A stretch of DNA of 6,724 nt from Fidelibacterota bacterium TCS52 (lineage in GTDB: Bacteria; Fidelibacterota; Fidelibacteria; Fidelibacterales; Fidelibacteraceae): positions 1-6,724 of the forward strand of contig LSCC01000023.1 of NCBI GenBank assembly GCA_001577215.1. The letters are read 5' to 3'. How positions within the stretch are numbered: position 1 is the first letter of the stretch; each line of letters begins with the position of its first letter. Both the position numbers and the translations under genes were made by a program. A model generated the notes under the pieces. That model made no database searches. It was given only the letters and a program-made list of their open reading frames with translations, and was not told the origin of the DNA. Positions 1 to 6,724 of the stretch are shown here, piece after piece.

Positions 1-880
<880 letters not shown>

Positions 881-947
881 TTAATTAATTGTTATGTATT
901 TTAGATAATCGTTGTTTCAATTGCATCCCATTTATTAATATTATTTC

Positions 948-1061
948 TTGGCGAGGATATCGATGAGGAAACACCTCTTCCCATTTCGAACAGAGAAGTT
1001 AAGCTCATTGGAGCCGATGGTACTGCCTTGGTAACGAGGTGGGAGCGTAGGAAATCGCCAG
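948..1061 (+). rRNA. rrf: 5S ribosomal RNA
   Basis: This is a complete 5S rRNA of about 114 bases, a component of the large-subunit central protuberance. The conserved loop CCCATTTCGAACAGAGAAG lies at 980-998 and is followed by TTAAGCTC. The ends are set by the terminal helix, in which TGGCGA (949-954) pairs with TCGCCA (1055-1060). It lies some 67 bases after the estimated 23S end, in the usual rRNA operon order, and the AT-rich spacer between them holds no tRNA. Exact ends are uncertain by one to three bases. Confidence 0.96.
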
Positions 1062-1067
1062 AAAACT

Positions 1068-1101
1068 AAAAGCTCTGAATTTTATTTCAGAGCTTTTTTT
1101 T
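1068..1101 (+). terminator. Rho-independent terminator of the rRNA operon
   Basis: AGCTCTGAA (1071-1079) pairs perfectly with TTCAGAGCT (1086-1094) around a six-base loop. The stem can be extended by AAA (1068-1070) pairing with TTT (1095-1097). A run of eight T follows at 1094-1101. It begins seven bases after the 5S 3' end, so it should stop rRNA transcription before the protein genes. The A-rich left flank means it could also work weakly on the opposite strand. Confidence 0.93.
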
Positions 1102-1114
1102 ATTTAATATATTG

Positions 1115-1150
1115 TTGATAATAAATAATAAAATGATTACATTATAATAA
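1115..1150 (+). promoter_or_regulatory. Possible promoter of the protein-gene operon, giving a leaderless mRNA
   Basis: TTGATA (1115-1120) matches five of six bases of the sigma-70 -35 box. After exactly 17 bases comes TACATT (1138-1143), which matches four of six bases of the -10 box. The predicted start of transcription is then around 1149-1151, on the ATG at 1150, which has no Shine-Dalgarno sequence. A perfect TATAAT at 1143-1148 is also present, but used as a -10 it would start transcription inside the coding region. The gap is so AT-rich that chance matches are likely, so this call is tentative. Confidence 0.35.
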
Positions 1151-1719
1151 TGGAAAATATTGATACATTATTTAGGACAAAAAAAAACAATTTTGTAGAA
1201 ATACTTGCAAAAAATGAAGATAATTTTCAAGTTGAGTTGGTAAAAGAATTAGATGTTGATGATGAAAATAAAATTAATAACTTTTTAAATAATAATCGAG
1301 ATAGAATATCTCCAAATTCTTTATTAATAACAAAATCTATAAAAAGGTATTTCTCATATCCTAAAACATTGTCATTTTTAGCAAGATTAAATAATGAACC
1401 TATTGCATTTATCGTTGGCATGGAAATAGAAAAATTAAGTGAGAAAAATCTTTTTCAAAAAGAAATTAATTGGGGAAAGGGAAATACTATATATATTTTC
1501 TCTCACGAAATTAAGTTAAAATATTCTCAAAGAAAATATAAAAATATATTGAACAAAATAGCTTTGAATTGGTTATTAAAAAAAGGATATGAATACATTT
1601 GCGGTTACGAAAAGAAAGGAAAAGCGGAACAAATATTTCCTGGGTGTGTAATAATAAAACGTGTTGAGAATTGGAAAAATTCAGGAGAAATTTATGAATA
1701 CTTTAAATTTTCTTTATAA
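1150..1719 (+). CDS. Divergent GNAT-like N-acetyltransferase, substrate unknown
   Basis: This is a 189-residue soluble protein without signal peptide or membrane segments. Its second half reads like a GNAT fold. A strand-turn-strand at residues 75-93 (FLARLNNEPIAFIVGMEIE) resembles GNAT beta-3/beta-4. A strand and helix at 113-144 occupy the place of the acetyl-CoA-binding motif A, and a closing strand series at 148-189 ends in NSGEIYEYFKFSL. The pyrophosphate-binding loop, usually R/Q-x-x-G-x-G/A, is degenerate here (YSQRKYKN, 125-132) and has no glycine, so acetyl-CoA binding is not assured. ATG 1150 is the only plausible start: an in-frame stop lies at 1129-1131 and the next in-frame Met is residue 91. 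No Shine-Dalgarno site is visible. The release-factor homologue follows 15 bases later, which suggests co-transcription and perhaps action on translation components or peptides. That function is inference; only the fold is moderately supported. Confidence 0.6.
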   Translation: MENIDTLFRTKKNNFVEILAKNEDNFQVELVKELDVDDENKINNFLNNNRDRISPNSLLITKSIKRYFSYPKTLSFLARLNNEPIAFIVGMEIEKLSEKNLFQKEINWGKGNTIYIFSHEIKLKYSQRKYKNILNKIALNWLLKKGYEYICGYEKKGKAEQIFPGCVIIKRVENWKNSGEIYEYFKFSL

Positions 1720-1725
1720 AAAAAC

Positions 1726-1731
1726 GGAGGT
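1726..1731 (+). promoter_or_regulatory. Ribosome binding site of the release-factor homologue
   Basis: A perfect GGAGGT lies just before ATG 1735 and fixes that start. It sits wholly in the 15-base gap after the GNAT-like gene. The strong site contrasts with the missing one on the upstream gene. Confidence 0.85.
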
Positions 1732-1734
1732 CAA

Positions 1735-2862
1735 ATGAATTCAAATAAAAGTATTAACAAATTGCGATTTGTAAAAAACAATGACTTTCCGATTACCACT
1801 TTATATTTAGATATTTCAGATTCCCAAAAGTTAAAAAATAGTAAAGTCGTAGTTCATAATTTATATAAATATAAAACAAAAAAAACATTTTATAAAAATA
1901 TGAACAATACACAAATTGAATCCGTAGAACAAGATATTAATGGTATCATAAAATATTTAAATAATAAAATATCTGTAGAAGACAAATCTATAATGATTAT
2001 ATCATCTTCCAAATCTTCAGTTTGGGAAGTCATCCAATTCGGGTCAAAAATTAATAATGACCTTGTTATTCAAGATGCTGTCTATTTGAGGCCATTACTT
2101 GAAGCAAAATCTGCACAACGCAAATATGGAATTGTTTTAATTGATCAAGGGAAAGCAAAAATATTCGAAAGAAATTTTAACTCTATAAATGAATTATTTA
2201 GTGTTGAAAATATATTATCTAATGATAGAAATAATTCTGGATTTAAAGGGCGTGAGGAAAGAAAAAATGAAAGAAAACACGAAGAAAATCTACATCGACA
2301 TTATAAAAATGTTTCTCAATCGTTAAGGGAGATAGATAAAAGGAAAAAATTTAATTGGATTGTGCTTGGTGGAAAAAACGAAATATTTAATGATTTTAAA
2401 AAATATATTAATGATGGACAAAGAGAAAAAATAAAAATGGATGTTGTCATTGAACCTTCGGCAAAAATTAATGAAGTAATAGAAATTATTCAGAAAACAG
2501 AGTCGAAAATGAGAAATCTATTTGAAAAGAATTTATTAGATAAATTGAACGATGAGTTTTATAATGATCAGAAAGGAGTTCTAGGACTAAAGCAAGTTGA
2601 AGAAGCTTTAGAAGAGGGGAGAGTGGACACATTAATAATTAAAGAGGATTTTCATCAAAAAGGTTGGATTTGCAAAAGCTGTAGCTATTCTAGTGAGAAT
2701 GAGGTTAAAGTTTGTTCCCGTTGTGATAATACAATGGAACGAACCAAAGATATTTCTGATGAATTAGTTCATGAAGCATTAAAGATAAATGCAAATATTG
2801 AATATGTTGCGATTGATATGGAGAAATATGAACCGATTGCAGCAATTTTAAGATATAATTAG
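1735..2862 (+). CDS. Bacterial eRF1/Vms1-like release-factor homologue (baeRF, probably family 10) with zinc ribbon
   Basis: This 375-residue cytoplasmic protein has the three-part layout of the bacterial archaeo-eukaryotic release-factor family. The N-terminal domain begins with PITTLYLDIS (19-28). The eRF1 domain-2-like part starts at RKYGIVLIDQGKAKIFE (129-145), includes a charged helix with ENLHRHYKNVSQSL (184-197) and ends near FNWIVLGG (206-213). The C-terminal L7Ae-like part (about 281-375) contains VDTLII, a four-cysteine zinc ribbon (C313, C316, C327, C330) and the closing IAAILRYN. Known relatives bind the ribosome and some, such as Vms1/ANKZF1, release peptides from peptidyl-tRNA. 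The loop where eRF1 has GGQ reads GFKGREERKNERK (169-181), so neither GGQ nor a GxxQ equivalent is visible and hydrolysis may be absent or different. Family placement is from remembered motifs. It is 15 bases after the GNAT-like gene and 14 before the sugar dehydrogenase. A ribosome-rescue or quality-control role is inference. Confidence 0.83.
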   Translation: MNSNKSINKLRFVKNNDFPITTLYLDISDSQKLKNSKVVVHNLYKYKTKKTFYKNMNNTQIESVEQDINGIIKYLNNKISVEDKSIMIISSSKSSVWEVIQFGSKINNDLVIQDAVYLRPLLEAKSAQRKYGIVLIDQGKAKIFERNFNSINELFSVENILSNDRNNSGFKGREERKNERKHEENLHRHYKNVSQSLREIDKRKKFNWIVLGGKNEIFNDFKKYINDGQREKIKMDVVIEPSAKINEVIEIIQKTESKMRNLFEKNLLDKLNDEFYNDQKGVLGLKQVEEALEEGRVDTLIIKEDFHQKGWICKSCSYSSENEVKVCSRCDNTMERTKDISDELVHEALKINANIEYVAIDMEKYEPIAAILRYN

Positions 2863-2866
2863 ATAC

Positions 2867-2871
2867 GGAGG
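2867..2871 (+). promoter_or_regulatory. Ribosome binding site deciding a TTG start
   Basis: GGAGG lies five bases before TTG 2877. This supports the TTG as the start, because the protein then opens directly with the Rossmann strand MNIALVGCG and no ATG is available at that place. Confidence 0.85.
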
Positions 2872-2876
2872 TAATT

Positions 2877-3896
2877 TTGAATATTGCATTAGTTGGATGT
2901 GGGAGAATCTCAAAGAATCATTTTGAATCAATAAAAGAATTCCCAAATGATTTAAATTTAGTAGCTGTTTGTGATATTGTTGAAGAAAAAGCAAAAAAAG
3001 CCGGAGATAAATATGGAACGAAATATTATACCAAATATGAAAAAATGCTTGAACAAGAAAATATTGATATAGTTAGTGTGTGTACTCCAAGCGGATTGCA
3101 TCCTAAACACGGGATAATGGCTGCAAAAAAAGGTATAAATGTGGTGACGGAAAAACCGATGGGAATTACATTAAATTCTGTTGATGATTTGATTAAAGTT
3201 ACAGACGAAAATAAAGTGAAATTATTTGTAGTTAAACAAAATCGTTTAAATACAACTATGCAATTATTGAAAAAAGCAATATTAAAAAATCGTTTTGGTA
3301 GAATTTATATGGTTCAGTCAAATGTATTTTGGCAAAGACCTCAGGAGTATTACGATATGGCCGATTGGCGTGGTACTTGGGAATTTGACGGTGGTGCTTT
3401 TATGAATCAAGCAAGTCATTATGTTGATGCTTTGTATTGGTTGATTGGTTCCATAGAGTCTGTAACTGCTGAAACTGCAACATTATCTCGTAAAATAGAA
3501 GCAGAAGATAGTGGTTCTGCTGTAATCAAATTCCGTAATGGTGCAATTGGTTCAATAAATGTTACAATGTTGACTTATCCAAAAAATTATGAAGGATCAA
3601 TTACTATTCTTGGCGAAAAAGGGACTGTAAAAATAGGTGGATTGGCTGTAAATAATATATCAAAATGGGAATTTGAAGATTATGATGACGACGATAAGTT
3701 TATTGAACAATCTAATTATAATCCGCCAAATGTTTATGGTTATGGACATATTCCATATTATCAAAATGTTATTGATACATTAAAAGGCAAGTCAAAAGCA
3801 AATACAGATGGAAGAAGCGGTAGAAAATCACTTGAACTGATTTTAGGAATTTATCGGTCAGCAAAGACAGGAAAACGAGTAAAGTTTCCATTATAA
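2877..3896 (+). CDS. wbpB/wlbA-like: Gfo/Idh/MocA oxidoreductase, WbpB/WlbA-like UDP-GlcNAc-uronate 3-dehydrogenase
   Basis: The likely reaction is NAD-dependent oxidation of the C3 hydroxyl of UDP-N-acetyl-glucosaminuronic acid, the step before 3-amination in synthesis of diacetamido-uronic acid sugars. The 339 residues have the family's usual length. The N-terminal Rossmann domain shows GCGRIS (7-12), acidic D33 that would bind the NAD ribose, CTPSGLH (69-75) and the EKP signature (92-94) with its conserved lysine. The C-terminal alpha/beta domain carries QNR (121-123), FWQRPQEYY (151-159), DGGAFMNQASHYVD (171-184) with the H-x-x-D pair (H181, D184), and the closing GRKSLELILGIYRSAKTGK (315-333). 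The WbpD-like acetyltransferase follows after 11 bases, which strongly favours the WbpB/WlbA assignment over other Gfo/Idh/MocA enzymes. The gene starts at TTG. Exact substrate is inferred from similarity and context. Confidence 0.9.
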   Translation: MNIALVGCGRISKNHFESIKEFPNDLNLVAVCDIVEEKAKKAGDKYGTKYYTKYEKMLEQENIDIVSVCTPSGLHPKHGIMAAKKGINVVTEKPMGITLNSVDDLIKVTDENKVKLFVVKQNRLNTTMQLLKKAILKNRFGRIYMVQSNVFWQRPQEYYDMADWRGTWEFDGGAFMNQASHYVDALYWLIGSIESVTAETATLSRKIEAEDSGSAVIKFRNGAIGSINVTMLTYPKNYEGSITILGEKGTVKIGGLAVNNISKWEFEDYDDDDKFIEQSNYNPPNVYGYGHIPYYQNVIDTLKGKSKANTDGRSGRKSLELILGIYRSAKTGKRVKFPL

Positions 3897-3907
3897 AAGG
3901 AACTATA

Positions 3908-4495
3908 ATGAATAAGCGAAATTATTTCTTACACGAATCAAGTTATATTGATGCAAATGTAGAAATTGGTGATGGAACGAAAATTTGGCATTTTTCTCAT
4001 ATTCAATCGGGAGCTAATATTGGTGACAATTGCTCAATCGGTCAGAATGTATATGTAGGCAATAATGTAAAGATCGGTAATAATGTAAAAATCCAAAATA
4101 ATGTATCTGTTTATGAAGGTGTAGAATTAGAAGATTATGTTTTTTGTGGGCCGTCAATGGTATTTACAAATGTATTGAATCCACGAAGCGAATTTCCACA
4201 ACGAGGTTCAAAATTTTATCAGAAAACTTTAGTAAAAAAATCAGCTTCTATTGGGGCTAATGCAACAATTATCTGTGGAAACACAATTGGTAAATATGCA
4301 TTCATTGCTGCTGGAAGTGTTGTTACTAAAGATGTACCAAATTATGCCTTGGTAGTTGGAATTCCAGCACACAGAATTGCATGGGTTTGTGAATGTGGAG
4401 AAAAATTGAAATTTGAAAATGGGAAGGCAACTTGTGAAAAATGTGAAAAAAAATATAGAAAGAATAGAAATGATGTTGAAATAATTAAAAGTTAA
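3908..4495 (+). CDS. wbpD/wlbB-like: WbpD/WlbB-like UDP-2-acetamido-3-amino-uronate N-acetyltransferase
   Basis: This cytoplasmic enzyme would acetylate the 3-amino group of UDP-2-acetamido-3-amino-2,3-dideoxy-glucuronic acid using acetyl-CoA, giving the 2,3-diacetamido sugar nucleotide. The 195 residues are mostly hexapeptide repeats of a left-handed beta-helix, such as ANIGDNCSIGQNVYVGNNVK (36-55), and members of this class are normally trimers. The family-specific stretches IWHFSHI (26-32), IQNNVSVYEGVELEDYVFCG (62-81) and SMVFTNVLNPRSEFP (83-97) closely match WbpD/WlbB as remembered. The coil ends with AAGSVVTKDVPNYALVVGIP (134-153). After it comes a C-terminal tail with C161, C163, C176 and C179, a small zinc-ribbon-like unit. 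ATG 3908 follows AAAGGAA (3896-3902), which overlaps the stop codon of the dehydrogenase gene, so the two are tightly coupled. Confidence 0.92.
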   Translation: MNKRNYFLHESSYIDANVEIGDGTKIWHFSHIQSGANIGDNCSIGQNVYVGNNVKIGNNVKIQNNVSVYEGVELEDYVFCGPSMVFTNVLNPRSEFPQRGSKFYQKTLVKKSASIGANATIICGNTIGKYAFIAAGSVVTKDVPNYALVVGIPAHRIAWVCECGEKLKFENGKATCEKCEKKYRKNRNDVEIIKS

Positions 4496-4504
4496 AAGAA
4501 AATT

Positions 4505-4511
4505 AAGGGGA
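4505..4511 (+). promoter_or_regulatory. Ribosome binding site deciding a GTG start
   Basis: AAGGGGA lies four bases before GTG 4516. This start leaves a short cytoplasmic N-terminus of about 20 residues before the first membrane segment, as is usual for Wzz-type proteins. Confidence 0.8.
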
Positions 4512-4515
4512 AAAA

Positions 4516-5595
4516 GTGCAAGAAAATATATCTTTAAAAAATTATTTTAATATTATTTGGGAAAATAAGAAAAAAATATTGATTACTACTTTTATTGCAG
4601 GAGTTATTTCAATTATCGTTAGTTTATTGTTGCCAAAGTGGTATAAAGGAACAGCAGTGATCTTATCACCTACAACATCTAATTCTGTGTCGGCGTTTGG
4701 AGGATTACAATCATTGGGAATTGGTAATCTTTTTAATGATAATGAAAGTATCTTTAAATATATGGCAATATTAAAAAGTAGAAAATTAAGAGAAAAAGTT
4801 ATTAAGAAATATGATCTTATGGACAAGTATGGCAAGGAAAATATGCAATTAACTCTAAAAGAGTTTGATAATTATTTAGAACTTGAATTAGGTGAAGAGT
4901 ATCAACTTAATATTTCATTCTATGATAAAAGACAAGATATAGTTGCTGAAATTACAAATTTTATTGTAAATACAACAGATTCCATTAATACAGCTCTGAC
5001 TGTTAAAAAAGCAAAAACCGATAGAGGTAATATAGGAAATAGATATTTAGAAATAATAGATAGTTTACATACAGTAAGTGATCAAATGGCTGAATTCATG
5101 AGTGATAATAATATTATTGACCTAAAGGAACAAATTATTGCTGGTGTTCAAACGGGTTCTTTACTTCAAACTCAAATACTAGCTTTAGAAACAGAGATCG
5201 AGGTGTTTGAGAAGACAATTAACAAAGATAGTCCTACCTTGAAATCTAAAAAAATTGAGTTAAAAAGCTTAAAATCTAAATATTCTGACATTTTAAATAA
5301 AAATGAAAATTATATACCTAATTTTTCTGAAGTTCCTGAAATTGGTGCACAATTAAAAAAATATGAAAGTACTATTCAATATTTAACAACTGTATTAAAA
5401 TTTATTGGCCCCCAATATGAAAATTTTAAAATTGATGAATTAAAACAAACTCCTTCACTTCAAGTGCTAGATTGGGCTCATCGTCCAGATAGAAAGGCAA
5501 AACCCAAAAGGGCTATTATTGTTATTTTGGCTACATTTGTGGTTTGGATGTTATCTGTTTCGTATTTTATTATTCGCAAAAAAAATATTAATTAG
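4516..5595 (+). CDS. wzz-like: Wzz-like polysaccharide co-polymerase (chain-length determinant)
   Basis: This inner-membrane protein would set the chain length of the surface polysaccharide by working with the polymerase. It has 359 residues. The short N-terminus resembles the start of Wzz domains (ISLKNYFNIIWENKKK, 5-20) and leads into transmembrane segment 1 at about 21-40. A large periplasmic part follows, with GGLQSLGIGNLF (62-73) and long charged helices likely to form coiled coils (about 165-280). A proline-containing approach (P313, P324, P330) leads to transmembrane segment 2 at about 333-353, and the protein ends in the short basic tail RKKNIN. There is no tyrosine-kinase domain or outer-membrane-export domain, so it is a plain two-segment co-polymerase rather than a kinase-fused Wzc type. 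The polymerase/ligase-like gene follows after 15 bases. The role in chain-length control is a family inference. Confidence 0.88.
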   Translation: MQENISLKNYFNIIWENKKKILITTFIAGVISIIVSLLLPKWYKGTAVILSPTTSNSVSAFGGLQSLGIGNLFNDNESIFKYMAILKSRKLREKVIKKYDLMDKYGKENMQLTLKEFDNYLELELGEEYQLNISFYDKRQDIVAEITNFIVNTTDSINTALTVKKAKTDRGNIGNRYLEIIDSLHTVSDQMAEFMSDNNIIDLKEQIIAGVQTGSLLQTQILALETEIEVFEKTINKDSPTLKSKKIELKSLKSKYSDILNKNENYIPNFSEVPEIGAQLKKYESTIQYLTTVLKFIGPQYENFKIDELKQTPSLQVLDWAHRPDRKAKPKRAIIVILATFVVWMLSVSYFIIRKKNIN

Positions 5596-5610
5596 AATAT
5601 TTAGCATATT

Positions 5611-6724
5611 ATGATGTATTTTCTTTTAGCTATTCTCATAATTGCAGCATTTGTTATAATATTTAAATGGGTTGAGTTGGGATTTGCTATTATGATTGTT
5701 ATTCCCTTATTCAAAGATGTTTTTCAGCTTCCTACTGACCAGATACCAATTTTAAATTTATTATTTTTATTTACAATATTTACAATTATATCTTTTATAT
5801 ATAATTATTCATTTAGTAATAACAAAATTAGATTAGAACAAAAGCATGTTGTCTTATTTCTGGCCTTTATCTTAATGTTATTGATAAGTCTTATTTATAC
5901 TAATGAAATGAAGTATGGAATTGAGAAAATAGCCAAATTTATATTTTTTAATGGTTTTTTGTTTATTAGTGGAATGGTTGTTTTTCAGGAAGAAAAGAGA
6001 GTTCGTAACTTTATTGAATTTTTGAAATATTTGATTTTAATTATAGCAATAGTTAATGTAGCACTACTAATTAAATATCTTCTTTCCGGTACTTTGTTGC
6101 AACATATGATAGTCAGATTTACAATTACAGAAGGTAATAATCCAATAAATTTAGCCAGGGTTGCTGGGCTTGGTATATTATTATGGTTTTTATCTATTTT
6201 TCAGTCTGAAGGTCAAAAACATAAAATTATTGGATGGTTTGCTCTGATACCAATTGTTGTTACTTTATTGGCAACAAATACTCGAGGTCCTATATTATTT
6301 ACTATTTTAATTATTTTAGGATACATGTTTTTTTATTTAAATGTTTCTATAAAAAAGAAATTATTTGCTGTAGCTTTTTTAGTTGTTATTGGAATTGCAT
6401 TAATGTTTATTTTGCCAGAAAATATGCTTGATCGTTTTTCATTATTATTTCAAAAAGGTAACTTAAATATCCAACAAAATATTTGGATGGCTAGTAGCAG
6501 TGGCAGACGAGTTATTTTCGCAAAAAGATTATTACAATATTTATCAAATCATCCTTCAATAATATTTATAGGCACGGGAGCAGGTGGTTTTGCAAATTTA
6601 TTTAAAGATTATGGGATTTATCTTTATCCTCATAATATTTTTTTAGAAATATTGTTTGAACAAGGACTTGTTGGTATAAGTATTTTTATTTTTAGTATAA
6701 TTATACTCATTAAGGATTTAAATT
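5611..6724 (+). CDS. O-antigen polymerase/ligase-like membrane protein (Wzy/WaaL superfamily), 3' end beyond window
   Basis: An open frame of 371 codons runs off the window edge without a stop. The translation is very hydrophobic with many membrane segments, roughly at 3-18, 21-33, 47-64, 79-96, 109-125, 139-157, 183-196, 207-221, 227-242, 251-267 and 353-368. The hallmark region is a large soluble loop between the last two, with SSSGRRVIFAKRL (296-308), NHPSIIFIGTGAGGF (313-327) and YPHNIFLEILFEQGLVG (339-355); the GxGxGxF and PHN..LE...E.GL.G pattern is typical of the Wzy_C/O-antigen ligase family. LATNTRGP (220-227) fits the conserved arginine motif of the same family. Polymerase and ligase cannot be told apart by sequence, though the position just after Wzz favours a polymerase. 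Start is ATG 5611 or 5614; an in-frame stop is at 5602-5604 and the Shine-Dalgarno site is weak. Confidence 0.88.
   Translation, partial: MMYFLLAILIIAAFVIIFKWVELGFAIMIVIPLFKDVFQLPTDQIPILNLLFLFTIFTIISFIYNYSFSNNKIRLEQKHVVLFLAFILMLLISLIYTNEMKYGIEKIAKFIFFNGFLFISGMVVFQEEKRVRNFIEFLKYLILIIAIVNVALLIKYLLSGTLLQHMIVRFTITEGNNPINLARVAGLGILLWFLSIFQSEGQKHKIIGWFALIPIVVTLLATNTRGPILFTILIILGYMFFYLNVSIKKKLFAVAFLVVIGIALMFILPENMLDRFSLLFQKGNLNIQQNIWMASSSGRRVIFAKRLLQYLSNHPSIIFIGTGAGGFANLFKDYGIYLYPHNIFLEILFEQGLVGISIFIFSIIILIKDLN

Noticed and set aside
881..947. tRNA or other RNA gene in the 23S-5S spacer
   Set aside because: The spacer is short and AT-rich, with no cloverleaf or T-loop GTTCGA-type motif; the TTAATTAA palindrome near 881-891 is probably chance.
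1143..1148. Perfect TATAAT as a -10 box
   Set aside because: Transcription would start after the ATG at 1150, and no -35 box lies at the right distance; the match is expected by chance in such AT-rich sequence.
1227..1421. Minus-strand open frame of 64 codons
   Set aside because: It is an antisense shadow of the GNAT-like gene in AT-rich sequence, with no recognisable domain.
4021..4120. Repeated GGTAATAATGTAAA-like units looking like a DNA repeat
   Set aside because: They encode the hexapeptide repeats of the left-handed beta-helix acetyltransferase, so the repetition is at protein level.
4542..4835. Minus-strand open frame of 97 codons
   Set aside because: It is antisense to the first third of the Wzz-like gene; its hydrophobic stretches simply mirror the membrane segment and AT-rich codons.
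6234..6431. Plus-strand open frame of 65 codons
   Set aside because: It is out of frame within the Wzy/WaaL-like gene, which has clear family motifs on both sides.

Overview
The window starts inside a 23S rRNA gene and ends inside a membrane-protein gene. In between lies the distal end of an rRNA operon (3' part of 23S, then 5S, then a strong hairpin terminator), followed by six protein genes, all on the + strand. The protein genes are visibly AT-rich (many AAA, AAT, ATT and TTA codons) and most have clear Shine-Dalgarno sequences (GGAGG, AAGGGGA), with TTG and GTG starts used alongside ATG. The envelope-polysaccharide genes (Wzz-type chain-length protein, Wzy/WaaL-type membrane protein, diacetamido-uronic acid sugar enzymes) point to a low-GC, diderm (Gram-negative-type) bacterium. 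The phylum cannot be fixed from the sequence alone. An uncultured FCB-related or similar lineage is possible, but the regular Shine-Dalgarno sites argue against a typical member of Bacteroidetes.

Layout: about 1-880, 23S rRNA domain V and VI with all catalytic landmarks intact; about 881-947, AT-rich 23S-5S spacer without a tRNA; about 948-1061, 5S rRNA; 1068-1101, rho-independent terminator; 1102-1149, AT-rich gap with a possible promoter; 1150-1719, a divergent GNAT-like acetyltransferase; 1735-2862, a bacterial archaeo-eukaryotic release-factor homologue (baeRF/Vms1-like, with zinc ribbon); 2877-3896, a WbpB/WlbA-like Gfo/Idh/MocA sugar dehydrogenase; 3908-4495, a WbpD/WlbB-like left-handed beta-helix N-acetyltransferase; 4516-5595, a Wzz-like polysaccharide co-polymerase; 5611 to the window end, an O-antigen polymerase/ligase-like membrane protein that runs off the edge.

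How they fit together: the last four genes form the front of a surface polysaccharide (O-antigen or capsule) locus. The dehydrogenase and the acetyltransferase are two steps of the route to UDP-2,3-diacetamido-2,3-dideoxy-uronic acid; the Wzz and Wzy/WaaL-like proteins would act in polymerising or transferring the finished repeat unit. The aminotransferase that must act between the two sugar enzymes is not in the window. The first two genes look translation- or protein-modification-related, yet they sit only 11-20 bases from the polysaccharide genes like the rest, so all six probably share a transcript. The most unusual point is this pairing of a GNAT-like protein and a GGQ-less release-factor homologue, placed between an rRNA operon and a polysaccharide operon.
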